A stretch of DNA of 22,990 nt from an uncultured Prevotella sp. (GCA_900541575.1 UQKO01000042.1:1-22990), one strand, 5' to 3'; shown: positions 15,001-22,952, numbered from the stretch's first letter. The notes: generated by a model not told the origin, from the sequence alone. Numbers and translations are program-made.

Positions 15001-16425
15001 TTGATGATGGTGCGCAACGTGAGTGTGAACTATACCAATCGATACAACCTAAGTGTACCAGGATTCTTGCCCAACGTGGGCGATGTCTTCGGACAAGGAA
15101 AGAATGTGGGCGGCTTAGCTCCTGGCCTCGATTTTGCCTTTGGCATGACAGGCGAGGGCTATATCTACAAAGCGGCCGAACGCGGTTGGCTTCTCATGGC
15201 CGACAGTGTGACCACTCCTGCTACAAGCAATCTCACAGAATCTCTGCAAATCCGTGCTACACTTGAGCCTTTCCGCGATGTAAAAATCGACTTAAACGCT
15301 TCGCGCAACACCACACGCAATCGCAGCATTCAATTCATGTTCGACGGAATGCCCTCCACGCAGACGGGTTCTTTCACCATGACCACCATTTCCATCGGTA
15401 CCGCCTTTGAGAAGACAGGCTCGCCCGACAAGGGATACAAGAGCAAATCATTCTCTAAGTTTGTCAATTCTCTCGAAGCCTACCGCCAACAAATCGAAAG
15501 CATGTATGCTGGAGCGACCTATCCAATAGGAAGTAGCTTGGCTGGACAACCCTTTAACGCAGCTAATGGAACGCTCAGTCCTTACTCCCCCGAAGTGATG
15601 ATTCCTGCATTCCTCAACACCTATACGATAGGTCATTCCGGACTAGACATTTTCCCATCATTGCTCAAGCTCCTCCCCAACTGGAACATCTCTTATGGTG
15701 GTCTGTCCAAACTTCCAAAGATGAAGAAAGTGTTTAAGAGTTTCAACCTCAATCACGCTTATAAGAGCATTTACTCTGTAGGCTCCTACAACACTTTCAC
15801 TAGCTATATGGAATACATGAACGGCTTTGGCTTCATCAATGACGTGACTACGGGCAATCCCGTTCCGAGTTGCATGTACGATGTATCCACGGTGAGCATC
15901 AACGAAAGTTTCTCTCCGCTTTTTGGAATCGACATGACATTCCGAAACAATCTCACGGCTAAGGTAGAAATGCGTAAATCGCGTGTCTTAACCTTAAGCA
16001 TGACATCGCAACAACTGACGGAAACTCGATCCAACGACTTCGTTGTGGGCTTCGGCTATAAGATTGCCGATCTCAATCTCTTTGCTCCGAAGAAGACCGT
16101 ACGCAGCCGTAGCAAAGGCACAGGCAAAGACAAAAAGACCACAACAAATAGCCGTGGCTTTGCCCACGACCTCAACATGCGTCTCGACTTCACTTTCCGC
16201 AATCAGAATGCGCTCAACCGCAACATACAAACAGAACTCACGCAAGCCACCAGTGGCAACAAGGCCGTACAGGTATCCTTCTCGGCCGACTATGCGCTGA
16301 GCAAATATCTCACCCTTACAGCATATTACGACCGACAAATGAACAAGCCCTTGCTCACATCAAGTTCCTACCCCGTCACCACACAAGACTTTGGCGTAAG
16401 CATCAAGTTCATTCTCAACAGATAA
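9022..16425 (+). CDS. sprA: SprA/Sov, giant outer-membrane translocon of the type IX secretion system
   Basis: A 2467-residue protein, the size expected for SprA (Sov in P. gingivalis). In Flavobacterium, SprA forms a very large single-chain outer-membrane barrel through which folded T9SS cargo leaves, with PorV plugging its lateral gate. A signal peptide (1-22, ending ASQA) begins at TTG; no ATG gives a sensible start, and the hydrophobic segment follows MKS directly. Recognisable SprA stretches include FGFDFDEKINLSLNGKVGD near 203, the block from about 746 with HLGEKPLTTKV and GSEPLNN, and YIDDFENSKSEIDIS from 829. Amphipathic strands alternate to the end, closing with DFGVSIKFILNR, an outer-membrane terminal strand. 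A lysine-rich insertion (about 1893-1920) is probably surface or periplasmic loop. ruvA lies upstream, and the porU-porV group downstream. Confidence 0.95.
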   Translation: MKSFLYISLVILASICVGASQAAYNRMSHTAYPSVPTQAESRNRAFTTDNNILEQSDTLPHVKKTSITTLADTAKAAIDLKDPDNIHTEGEYNDATGGYYLGTKLGDEYLSTPFSLTWEEYQDLMLKRSIADYYRNKNAQEFKAKGKDKFDFTDMHFDLGPMNKIFGPGGVRIKTQGSAELKIGANTRFTDNPSLSERNRKVFGFDFDEKINLSLNGKVGDKVNMDFNYNSEATFDFDTQNLKLRYEGKEDEIIKLVEAGNVSMPTNSSLVRGASSLFGVRTDMQFGKLKLSTVVAQKKSSSSSVSSKGGSQLTNFEFSADAYDENRHFFLSHYFRDHYDDNMKQLPNITSGITIKRIEVWVTNKTGATTDTRNIVGFTDLAEHSHISNPQWVATGTDVPSNASNNLYSSLNSSLAAARDISSTTPTLDGAGLVGSVDYEKLESARKLSSSEYTLNTSLGYISLKQALQTDQVLAVAYEYTYKGQTYQVGEFATDRKDNQEALFLKALKNTACTPTMGNWDLMMRNVYSLGATSVQKDKFKLDIKLLSDTSGVYISYIPEPGIKDKKILTLVGLDRLDNNNKIGANGTFDYVEGYTIDASSGRVFFPVVEPFGSSLAKAIGNEAIANKYIFQELYDSTRTVAKQIAEKNKFIITGQYKATRNDEIQLGAMNIPRGSVVVTAGGQTLMEGSDYTVDYNSGVVRILNKSILDAGTNVNVSLESNTDYGMQRKTMFGMNFQYDFSKDFQLGGTFMHLGEKPLTTKVAMGSEPLNNTLWGLNMSWKKQSQRLTDWINKIPFINCSAPSSINFTAEFAQLIAGKSQGAQGNASYIDDFENSKSEIDISNPKEWTLSSVPSMFPEAKYTNDVRYGYNRALLAWYYIDPLFTRRSSNLTPSHIKNDLAQLSDPDVREVYKSELFPNKSINMQESNTLNVLNLAYYPNERGPYNLDPSLDTRGHLLNPSTRWGGMMRRLETSDFEAANIEYIEFWMLDPFIKARQAGTTFSGDLYFNLGEISEDILKDGKKFYESGLPIDDDPTQYTETIWGRVPTQNTVTYAFNTSSGSRAKQDVGYNGLSSEQERTYPAYAAFLSAIQSKVSPEVYDSILQSPSADKYHYFRGSDYDNQQLSILDRYKRINNPNGNSVDAENSPEKYSTAYKTQPDVEDINQDFTLNEYEKYYQYHVRIAENAMQVGQNYIVDKRVASQKTRDGQTKEYTWYQFRIPVDQYEKREGGISDFSSIRFMRMFMTGFEKPVVLRMATLNLVHGEWRSYEQALYQGKAPEASGTLEVSAVNFEENNAKEPVNYIMPPGISRVVDPGQTQILQNNEQALSLTVKQLGSGDARAVYKNTNLDLRRYKHLQMFTHANSLIGETPVEDGQASIFIRLGSDYKNNFYEYEIPLRITPDGKYADNTSSARIVWPDDNMLDIDLSLLTQAKTNRNKQKALGLTSYNKLYSEYDANKPANKISVMGNPSLGEVRTIMIGVRNNSRTIQNVEVWANELRLQQFTNKGGWAAQSQLNIQLSDLATVNLTGHIETEGFGGLEETVSQRRDNNLYEYSVTTNVNAGKFLPEKAKVNVPIYYSYSKQRTSPRYNPLDTDTELKDALDALPTKADKDSLKDIAENVVINKNFSISGARVNIATKAHPMPYDPANFTFGYAFSSRNTTGETTAWEKSQNWKYSFNYNWSTNFKAFEPFKKSKSKSKWFRILKDQSFNYLPQNIGFNSDISRTYYEFQERDIENLNNTSLPLSWSSDFLWNRSFQLRWDLTKNIHANFSSGTNAEVEQPYTAVNKDLYPDRYTAWKDSVWQSIKHLGRPLSYQQNFDFSWKLPLNKLPLFDWLTADASFNSTYNWARGSELQDGSTLGNTINNSRNITGNGRINFETLYNHSAFLKKVNRKYAQTPKEKKKDEKKNFQKELQLKADTTQTLTHNQHSKNLRVTALRPDGSRYPIRYKVVDNNKILILSQDTAKIKLTISPKKRKEDQGWYKALQMGTRFLMMVRNVSVNYTNRYNLSVPGFLPNVGDVFGQGKNVGGLAPGLDFAFGMTGEGYIYKAAERGWLLMADSVTTPATSNLTESLQIRATLEPFRDVKIDLNASRNTTRNRSIQFMFDGMPSTQTGSFTMTTISIGTAFEKTGSPDKGYKSKSFSKFVNSLEAYRQQIESMYAGATYPIGSSLAGQPFNAANGTLSPYSPEVMIPAFLNTYTIGHSGLDIFPSLLKLLPNWNISYGGLSKLPKMKKVFKSFNLNHAYKSIYSVGSYNTFTSYMEYMNGFGFINDVTTGNPVPSCMYDVSTVSINESFSPLFGIDMTFRNNLTAKVEMRKSRVLTLSMTSQQLTETRSNDFVVGFGYKIADLNLFAPKKTVRSRSKGTGKDKKTTTNSRGFAHDLNMRLDFTFRNQNALNRNIQTELTQATSGNKAVQVSFSADYALSKYLTLTAYYDRQMNKPLLTSSSYPVTTQDFGVSIKFILNR

Positions 16426-16431
16426 TTTAAC

Positions 16432-16498
16432 GGGTGGTTCTATAAATTCTAGATTTTATGGTACCCCATTCTGATGATGGGATTTTATAGAACCACCC
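16432..16498. repeat. Long inverted repeat after sprA
   Basis: A perfect 15-bp repeat pairs 16432-16446 with 16484-16498 (GGGTGGTTCTATAAA and its complement). Inside, CCCAT (16465-16469) and ATGGG (16477-16481) form a second stem, giving a branched fold. It begins 7 nt after the sprA stop. There is no U-run on either side, so a classical terminator is not supported. It may be a dispersed palindrome acting as an mRNA end or processing site. Confidence 0.7.
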
Positions 16499-16567
16499 TA
16501 ACGAGTTAATAGGGGCACAAGCTGACAAGTAAAAGCGTTTACTCCTATTCACATAATCCTAGGAAAA

Positions 16568-17164
16568 ATGAAAATAATCCGATTCATCAATCACAATATA
16601 TTAAACGATGAAACGTTAATAGACCAAGTGGGCATTGTCACCATACCCGATACGGCTTTGCTCATCCAAAAGCGTCCCTTCTTCATCCCCGATTTCACAC
16701 AAAACTGCACGGCACAATTATGCTTCTGCATTCGCATCAATCGATTGGGACGAAGCATCCATCAGCACTTTGCTCGCCGCTATTATCAGTCTTCCGACAT
16801 TTCGCTTGGCGTTCACTTCGTGGCTGAAGATTTGCTTCATACCCTACGAGAGAAGGGAATGCCATGGGACATGGCGCTAGGCTTCGACAATGCAGTTGCC
16901 ATTGCAGAACCCGTCAGTCTAGCATCCTCCACAATTGATGCACAAATCCGCATCAATGAAGACGGAGCCAGTTTTCCCATCGAGTGGGAGCATCTCTGCC
17001 GAGTGGCCGACAGCTTAATCTCCTACATTAGCCAACACTATACATTGCGTCAGGGCGATTTACTCCTTATTCCCGCTTCCATTGCAGGAAAGATTGTACA
17101 CATCGACGACCGTCTCACGTTGGCTTTGGCCGGCAATGAAGTGCTTTCGTTCAACATCAAATAG
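16568..17164 (+). CDS. Degenerate fumarylacetoacetate hydrolase-family protein
   Basis: A 198-residue soluble protein with the FAH fold, as shown by RPFFIPDF (36-43), RLGRSIHQHFARRYY (59-73), REKGMPWDMALGFD (94-107) and the ending LISYISQHYTLRQGDLLL (150-167). Active FAH proteins bind a metal through two Glu (ExE) and an Asp. Here the ExE site aligns with Thr48 and Gln50, and the Asp site with His83 (GVHFVAED). The N-terminal NYxxH-type motif and the TGTPxG loop (here IPASIAG, 168-174) are also lost. Hydrolase activity is therefore unlikely, although the fold core is kept. It starts with ATG preceded by AGGAAAA and lies 67 nt before porU. In P. gingivalis an FAH gene also precedes porU, as I recall. 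A structural or regulatory role is speculation. Confidence 0.8.
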   Translation: MKIIRFINHNILNDETLIDQVGIVTIPDTALLIQKRPFFIPDFTQNCTAQLCFCIRINRLGRSIHQHFARRYYQSSDISLGVHFVAEDLLHTLREKGMPWDMALGFDNAVAIAEPVSLASSTIDAQIRINEDGASFPIEWEHLCRVADSLISYISQHYTLRQGDLLLIPASIAGKIVHIDDRLTLALAGNEVLSFNIK

Positions 17165-17231
17165 AAGAATCTCGAACAAAGCCCTCTCACCTGTCCTAAC
17201 TCTATTCTCCTTTCTTTTCGATACCTCATCC

Positions 17232-20200
17232 ATGCGAACTCTGTCCTTTATACTTTCCCTACGCGCAGCCACAAGCCTTCAAGCGCAAGACTTTACCCAA
17301 ACGGCTCAATTCCGTTTGGGCCGTCTGTTGGCTACCGACTCGGTAAGTTTTGCCATAGAATATCCCGAATACAAAGCACTCTCAAGTTCGGAAGTAAAAA
17401 AGCTTCAGCAAAGAGGCTTCACCCCCTCACAGCAAGTAGTGTTTCACGCTCAAAAGAGCATCTCACGCGGCGAAACCATAGTAGATGTCTCCTATGTACC
17501 CATCATTGAGCGCAAAGGCCAATGGCTCTTAGCCGAAAACTATCAGTTACGCCCCACCATTTCTGGACCACATTTCAGCCCAGCTGCACGTGCCACTATC
17601 CAAGCTACAAAAGTAGCAGAACAGAGCAGTCGCTATGCAGCCCACTCCGTCTTGGCGCAAGGAAAGTGGGTGAAGATAGCCGTCAAAGAAGAAGGTATCT
17701 ACCAACTCTCCGATGCCGATCTGAAGAAAGCAGGATTTACCAATCCATCAAAAGTACGTCTCTATGGCTATGGTGGGCGTTTACTTCCCGAAACGTTCTC
17801 TTTTTCTGGAAGCAATGCACTTATCGACGACCTCAACGAAGTGCCTCTCTATCGCCGTGATGGCTCCATACTATTCTTTGCAGAAGGACTGACCACTTGG
17901 AAGACGAATACACAGTTCCAGACCAATACGTTCTCCAACTACAGCTACTATTTTCTCACAGAAACTGAAGCCCAACCTGCCCAGTTTGAGCAAGCCGCAG
18001 AGCCTAGCACGGCAGTAAGCACAACAGTTCATTCCATTACCGCTCACGCCTTGCTCGACAACGACGTCACCGTATGGTATCAAGGCGGTCGCAACTTCTA
18101 CGATAACAACGAACTGCAAACTGGCCATACCTTCCGCCTATCATTGCCCGGCAACATTGGCGAATCGTGTCAAATATCTTACGATGTTGCAGCCCAAACG
18201 TCCTCATCAGCATCAAGCTTCACCATCCACGACGATTCAGGAAAACTTTTGGCTAGTCGGTCCCTTTCAAAAACATCGGAAGGAGAAGAGGCCCGCGGTT
18301 ATCGTGGCACAATCACCGGAAATTTTGGCTCAGAAATTCGATGGAAAATTCAGACTGCCACGAGCGGAAAGCTCAACTATCTCTATGCTTCATACATGCA
18401 GCAGCTCTCCACAGCCTACACGAAGTCAGCCTTTACACCTAACGTAAGCGGTTCCGTAGAGCTCAACATTGCAGATGCAGATGCCAACACCCGTGTGTGG
18501 CAACTCGGTGATTCCCAAAGCGTGGTAAAGCAATTACCAGGCTCCTTAGATGGCAGTGTCTACAAGGCTACGACTACCAATGGTAATAAACGCTTCTTCA
18601 TTGTCAACGTGGCTCAGACTTATCCCTCTCCCACCATCGTAGGCGAAATAGCGAATCAAGACCTCCATGCCGATGCCAACATCGACTACGTGATTATCAT
18701 TCCAGCCTCGGGGAAACTTCAAGCGCAAGCCGAAAAGTTGGCTCAAGCACACACCACACATAGTGGTCTCCGTACGAAAGTGGTACGTGCAGACCAAATC
18801 TACAACGAGTTTTCTTCGGGCACACCCGATGCTACGGCCTATCGTCGATACCTCAAAATGCTCTATGACAAAGCGACCTCCGATGCCGATGCACCACGCT
18901 ATCTTTTGCTTTTTGGCAATTGTGCTTTCGACAACCGAATGATCACATCCGACTGGAAAAAAGCTTCCCCCAACGATTACCTCTTAGCCTATGAACGTAG
19001 TGACGAAGAGAATTACAACACGAACTATCGCCTCGGCACACTCCACGACTACGTGACCGATGACTACTTTTGTCTTCTCGACGATGAAGAAGGCGCTCGC
19101 ATCACTAGCGAAAAGATTGACCTCGGTGTGGGACGATTCCTCTGCACCACCGAAGAAGAGGCTACTACGCTCGTGGGCAAAGCCATCAGCTATATGAACA
19201 ATACGCAAGCCGGCGCATGGAAAAACCGCATGTGGGCCATCGGCGATGTAGGCGACAACAATCTACACATGAACGACGCACAGGCCGTATGTACACAAGT
19301 AGATCTATCGGCACCCGAGGGCCTAATGTTACGTCGTATCTACCCCGATGCCTATGCAGCCACCGAGGAAGCACGTGGCACGTCCTACCCTGAAGCCACC
19401 GCATCCATCAAGCATGCTATGCAGCAAGGCGCTTTGATATTCAATTATAACGGACATGGTAGCCCCAGCCGACTATCTCACAGTTTCTTGCTCGATGAAA
19501 GCGACATCAAGTCCAACGTCAGTACGGCGCTGCCCGTATGGGTTTATGCCTCGTGCGAGATTACTCCTTACGATCAGTCAATGAGCGACATGGGACGTAG
19601 CGCCCTTTATAATAAACAAGGAGGAGCCGTAGCCGTAATCTGCGCTTCGCGTTCAGTCTATGCCAACCTCAATCGTTCCTTCAACAAGGGGTTCGTGAAA
19701 TACGCTTTTGCCAAGCGTGCTGATGGTTCTCGTTATACTTTGGGCGATGCCATGCGCCTGACCAAAGTAGAACTTATCACCTACAATCAATATGGCCGAC
19801 CTGCCACCAATACGATTGGCAACGATGGATCAATCAACAAAATGAAATATGCCCTCTTGGGCGATCCTGCCCTAACGTTGGGCTACGCAGACGCTGGGGT
19901 GATAATTGATAGCATCAATGGCCAGTCCATCGGAAGTAACCTAATCTCTGTCCCCACAGGACAAAGCGTGCGTTTTTCGGGACATATCAACGCCGACATT
20001 ACAAGCAACGCTGCCGATGAATCCTTTGAAGGAACACTCTATGGCACACTCTTCGCGCCCAAGCGATCCATCACTTGCAAAGGCTCGGGAAGTAAATCTC
20101 CACTCACTTACACAGACTATACGCAATCTATCTTCGAGGGGAACGTCAATGTAGAAAAAGGCAAGTTCTCTTTTGAGACATTTATTCCGCGTGGCACAAA

Positions 20201-20969
20201 ACTGCAGTCGAATGCCTCTCTCCTCTCACTCTATGCATTAAGCAAGGACAAGCAACGCGAATACAATGGAAGTTTTTCACGCTTCTGCTTCAACCAATCG
20301 GGAACATCCGAAGAAGTAGACACGCTCGGACCGAACGTATATCTTTATCTCAATACCCCCGACTTCGTAGACGGAGCTATCGTCAACACATCGGCCACAC
20401 TCTATGCATCCATCGCTGACTCCACTGCCATCTCAATGGCTAGCGGAAACATGGGACACGACATGGAAATATGGATGGATGGTCAGGCAAGCTCCCCCAT
20501 CATAGTTAACGATTTCTTTAGTTTCAAGAGCGGATCGTACAAGCAAGGGCTGTTAGAATATCCCCTTCCTAGCCTTTCGCAAGGCAAACATTCCGTAACG
20601 CTCCGCGTATGGGACGTGTTCGACAATTCTACTACCTCAACGCTACAATTAACCGTCAGAGACGGCGGAGTTTCCTTATTTGAGGTCAACGCCACTGATG
20701 CCACGCCCCATCTCACCACCCGCTTCGTCACCTCTTTTGCCGCTCAAGCAGCAACGACAGATGCCACAGAGGTGGAAACGGAAGTCTACAGCATCAATGG
20801 CATGCGCGTATGGAATCAGTCCCAGTCTATTCCCGCAGGAAATACTTTCGCTGCCTTCGATTGGGATCTCAGCACTTACTCTGGCCAACGCCTCCCCACT
20901 GGCGTATATCTCTACCGCAGCAAAGTGAATAAGGAATATACCAAGACCAAGAAACTCATTATCCGATAA
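17232..20969 (+). CDS. porU: PorU, type IX secretion sortase (C25 gingipain-like)
   Basis: Outer-membrane protease-sortase of the T9SS. It removes the C-terminal signal domain of cargo and links the new end to anionic lipopolysaccharide. From the ATG at 17232 it is 1245 residues. A short signal peptide (1-18, ending LQA) is unusual in having an Arg in the core. The C25 caspase-like region spans about 485-860. His742 in YNGHGS and Cys775 in YASCE form the catalytic pair, 33 residues apart, the spacing I recall for the P. gingivalis enzyme (His657, Cys690). The C-terminal 80 residues are a T9SS signal-like domain, with LPTGVYLYR and a final KKLIIR. The frame is open upstream to 17082 but overlaps the FAH gene there, so the ATG before the signal peptide is preferred. 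porV follows after 83 nt. Confidence 0.94.
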   Translation: MRTLSFILSLRAATSLQAQDFTQTAQFRLGRLLATDSVSFAIEYPEYKALSSSEVKKLQQRGFTPSQQVVFHAQKSISRGETIVDVSYVPIIERKGQWLLAENYQLRPTISGPHFSPAARATIQATKVAEQSSRYAAHSVLAQGKWVKIAVKEEGIYQLSDADLKKAGFTNPSKVRLYGYGGRLLPETFSFSGSNALIDDLNEVPLYRRDGSILFFAEGLTTWKTNTQFQTNTFSNYSYYFLTETEAQPAQFEQAAEPSTAVSTTVHSITAHALLDNDVTVWYQGGRNFYDNNELQTGHTFRLSLPGNIGESCQISYDVAAQTSSSASSFTIHDDSGKLLASRSLSKTSEGEEARGYRGTITGNFGSEIRWKIQTATSGKLNYLYASYMQQLSTAYTKSAFTPNVSGSVELNIADADANTRVWQLGDSQSVVKQLPGSLDGSVYKATTTNGNKRFFIVNVAQTYPSPTIVGEIANQDLHADANIDYVIIIPASGKLQAQAEKLAQAHTTHSGLRTKVVRADQIYNEFSSGTPDATAYRRYLKMLYDKATSDADAPRYLLLFGNCAFDNRMITSDWKKASPNDYLLAYERSDEENYNTNYRLGTLHDYVTDDYFCLLDDEEGARITSEKIDLGVGRFLCTTEEEATTLVGKAISYMNNTQAGAWKNRMWAIGDVGDNNLHMNDAQAVCTQVDLSAPEGLMLRRIYPDAYAATEEARGTSYPEATASIKHAMQQGALIFNYNGHGSPSRLSHSFLLDESDIKSNVSTALPVWVYASCEITPYDQSMSDMGRSALYNKQGGAVAVICASRSVYANLNRSFNKGFVKYAFAKRADGSRYTLGDAMRLTKVELITYNQYGRPATNTIGNDGSINKMKYALLGDPALTLGYADAGVIIDSINGQSIGSNLISVPTGQSVRFSGHINADITSNAADESFEGTLYGTLFAPKRSITCKGSGSKSPLTYTDYTQSIFEGNVNVEKGKFSFETFIPRGTKLQSNASLLSLYALSKDKQREYNGSFSRFCFNQSGTSEEVDTLGPNVYLYLNTPDFVDGAIVNTSATLYASIADSTAISMASGNMGHDMEIWMDGQASSPIIVNDFFSFKSGSYKQGLLEYPLPSLSQGKHSVTLRVWDVFDNSTTSTLQLTVRDGGVSLFEVNATDATPHLTTRFVTSFAAQAATTDATEVETEVYSINGMRVWNQSQSIPAGNTFAAFDWDLSTYSGQRLPTGVYLYRSKVNKEYTKTKKLIIR

Positions 20970-21052
20970 GAAGAAAAATCCTAAGTCAGCACTGGGAGAC
21001 AAATGCCACCTTCGGATGCACGCCTCCCCTGCCGACATACTAAATACGACTA

Positions 21053-22234
21053 ATGCAAAGACCAATGATAAACAAGACCCTTGCGGGGTGTGCAGCCCTC
21101 ATGCTACTTGCTGCACACCCTGCCCAAGCACTTGCCGATGATGAAGTGCGCGATCAGTTCAACCCTGTACGTACAGCTGTCACTTCTCTTAGTATAGCCC
21201 CCGATGCCCGTGCTGGCGGTATGGGCGATGTGGGTGCAGCAACCGATCCCGATGTACATTCCCAATATTGGAATCCCGCCAAGTATCCCTTCACCATCTC
21301 ACGTGCTGGGTTTGCCATCAACTATACACCTTGGCTCCGTAAACTCACCACGGGCATTGCCTTGCTCAACGCTACAGGCTACGTTCGCCTGGGCGACTAT
21401 CAAGCACTCAGTGCCTCGCTTCGCTATTTCACCCTGGGCGAAGTCATGGGCGATGGAGATATTCGCGTAAAGCCCTACGAACTAAGCGTTGATGCAGCCT
21501 ATTCTCGCATGCTGAGCGAGAGATTCTCTGCCGCTGTTGGGCTACGTTATATCTACTCCGATATCACTGGCCATTACGATGACAATTCCACAGCGGGTTC
21601 GGCCTTTGCCGCCGACATTGCGCTCTATTACAATACATACGTAATGATGGGACAACGCGAATGCCAGTTGGCTTGGGGTTTAAACATCAACAATATCGGT
21701 AGCAAAATCTCCTATGGCGATGACCGTTCCTACTTTATCCCAACCAATCTCCGTCTAGGTCTGAGCTACATGATGCCTCTCAATGAGTACAACCGCATCA
21801 GCTTCACTGCCGACGCCAACAAGCTACTCGTTCCCTCCATGCCCCTACAAAAAACTGAAGAAACCGACGAAGACTATCAAGAACGCCTAGACAAGGAGTA
21901 CTACAATAAGTCGTCTATTAGCGGCATATTTACCTCCTTCGGCGACTCCGAGCGCGGCTTCAAAGGCGAAATGGAAGAAATCAATTGGAGCGTGGGTGCA
22001 GAATATATCTACAACGACAAGTTCACCCTCCGCGCGGGCTATCACCACGAAAGCAAAATGCAAGGCAACCGCAAATATGCCACCGTGGGTGCGGGTTTTC
22101 GCATGAGCGTGATGTCGATTGATGCGGGCTATGTCATTGCTACTTCAGCCTCTAATCCCCTTGATCAAACCCTCCGCGTATCGCTGGCATTCGACATGGA
22201 CGGCATTCGCGACTTATTCGGAAAACGCAGATGA
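21053..22234 (+). CDS. porV: PorV (LptO), type IX secretion outer-membrane shuttle protein
   Basis: A FadL-like outer-membrane barrel of 393 residues. It binds the C-terminal signal of T9SS cargo at the SprA translocon and carries it to PorU. The signal peptide (1-28) ends at QALA before DDEVRDQ. The family signature follows: SLSIAPDARAGGMGDVGAATDP (45-66) and QYWNPAKYPF (71-80). Alternating strand patterns run to the end (TLRVSLAFDMDGI). An acidic, charged region (about 263-315) is probably an external loop. A second ATG at 21065 would start at MINKTL and also give a good signal peptide. I kept the first, but the choice is open. Its stop overlaps the ispF start by 4 nt (ATGA), so the two are translationally coupled. 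Genes upstream are porU and the FAH-like protein. Confidence 0.94.
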   Translation: MQRPMINKTLAGCAALMLLAAHPAQALADDEVRDQFNPVRTAVTSLSIAPDARAGGMGDVGAATDPDVHSQYWNPAKYPFTISRAGFAINYTPWLRKLTTGIALLNATGYVRLGDYQALSASLRYFTLGEVMGDGDIRVKPYELSVDAAYSRMLSERFSAAVGLRYIYSDITGHYDDNSTAGSAFAADIALYYNTYVMMGQRECQLAWGLNINNIGSKISYGDDRSYFIPTNLRLGLSYMMPLNEYNRISFTADANKLLVPSMPLQKTEETDEDYQERLDKEYYNKSSISGIFTSFGDSERGFKGEMEEINWSVGAEYIYNDKFTLRAGYHHESKMQGNRKYATVGAGFRMSVMSIDAGYVIATSASNPLDQTLRVSLAFDMDGIRDLFGKRR

Positions 22235-22713
22235 AGATAAGAGTTGGAATGGGCTACGACGTGCATCGCCTCGTGCCCAACCGCGAGCTATGGCTTGGCG
22301 GAGTTAAGATAGAGCATACGCTGGGACTCCTTGGCCACAGCGATGCCGACGTGCTGATTCACGCTATTTGCGATGCACTACTAGGTGCTGCAGCCTTGCG
22401 CGATATTGGCTACCACTTCCCCGACACAGCAGCACAGTATAAAGGCATTGATAGTAAAATCTTACTCAAGGAAACCACGGCTCTACTTCAACGCCATGGA
22501 TGGACCATCGGCAATATCGACGCCACCATCTGTGCTGAGCGCCCCAAGATAAATCCTCACATTCCTGCGATGATTAGTTGCTTGGCTCCGCTCATGAATA
22601 TCGATTCCGAAGATGTGAGCATCAAAGCCACCACCACCGAACGTCTTGGCTTCACGGGGCGCGAAGAAGGCATATCTGCTTATGCCGTAGCACTGATTCA
22701 GAAACAAGGATAG
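22231..22713 (+). CDS. ispF: 2-C-methyl-D-erythritol 2,4-cyclodiphosphate synthase
   Basis: Enzyme of the non-mevalonate (MEP) isoprenoid pathway. It makes the cyclic diphosphate MEcPP from CDP-ME 2-phosphate, with loss of CMP. The 160-residue length is standard. Zinc ligands are Asp10 and His12 in GYDVH and His44 in the signature SDADVLIHAICDALLGA (37-53). The nucleotide-binding end ATTTERLGFTGREEGI (about 134-149) is intact. The ATG overlaps the porV stop, so it is expressed from the porU-porV transcript unless an unseen promoter lies within porV. The porV-ispF neighbourhood is familiar from other Bacteroidota, including P. gingivalis as I recall. No clear terminator follows within the window. 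Confidence 0.97.
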   Translation: MKIRVGMGYDVHRLVPNRELWLGGVKIEHTLGLLGHSDADVLIHAICDALLGAAALRDIGYHFPDTAAQYKGIDSKILLKETTALLQRHGWTIGNIDATICAERPKINPHIPAMISCLAPLMNIDSEDVSIKATTTERLGFTGREEGISAYAVALIQKQG

Positions 22714-22791
22714 CTAAAACTAAAGAGCGAGGAGGGATAATCCAACGCTTCTACAAAGATTACAATTTAAAGTTTCGGATTTAGTTCCAAA

Positions 22792-22931
22792 CGGGCTGAA
22801 TTATCGCAACCCGAACGCAATCAAGCTTGCTTGAATTGCTGAGGTGCAGCCGATGATGCACGGGCTGAATCATCGTGCAAGGCGAATGCAATCAAGCTTG
22901 CTTGAATTGCTGAGCCGCAGCCGATGATGTC
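22792..22931. repeat. Two tandem copies of the palindromic element
   Basis: Copy 1 (22792-22860, 69 nt) and copy 2 (22861-22931, 71 nt) both begin CGGGCTGAAT and share GCAATCAAGCTTGCTTGAATTG (hairpin core) followed by GCTGAG and GCAGCCGATGATG. The core folds as CAAGC-TT-GCTTG inside CAAT/ATTG. Across the junction CGATGAT (22851-22857) pairs with ATCATCG (22869-22875). Unlike the element at 3551-3619, the outer arms lack the TATCTTTG promoter box. Only two copies are present and there are no spacers, so it is not a CRISPR array. Confidence 0.75.
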
Positions 22932-22952
22932 AATAAAAGCCCAACAAGCGCA

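Noticed and set aside
17082..17231. N-terminal extension of PorU from the upstream ATG
   Set aside because: It overlaps the FAH-like gene in another frame and gives no better signal peptide; the ATG at 17232 directly precedes a signal sequence.
22792..22931. Possible CRISPR array
   Set aside because: There are only two head-to-tail copies with no unique spacers, and a third diverged copy lies 19 kb away. It is a dispersed palindrome.
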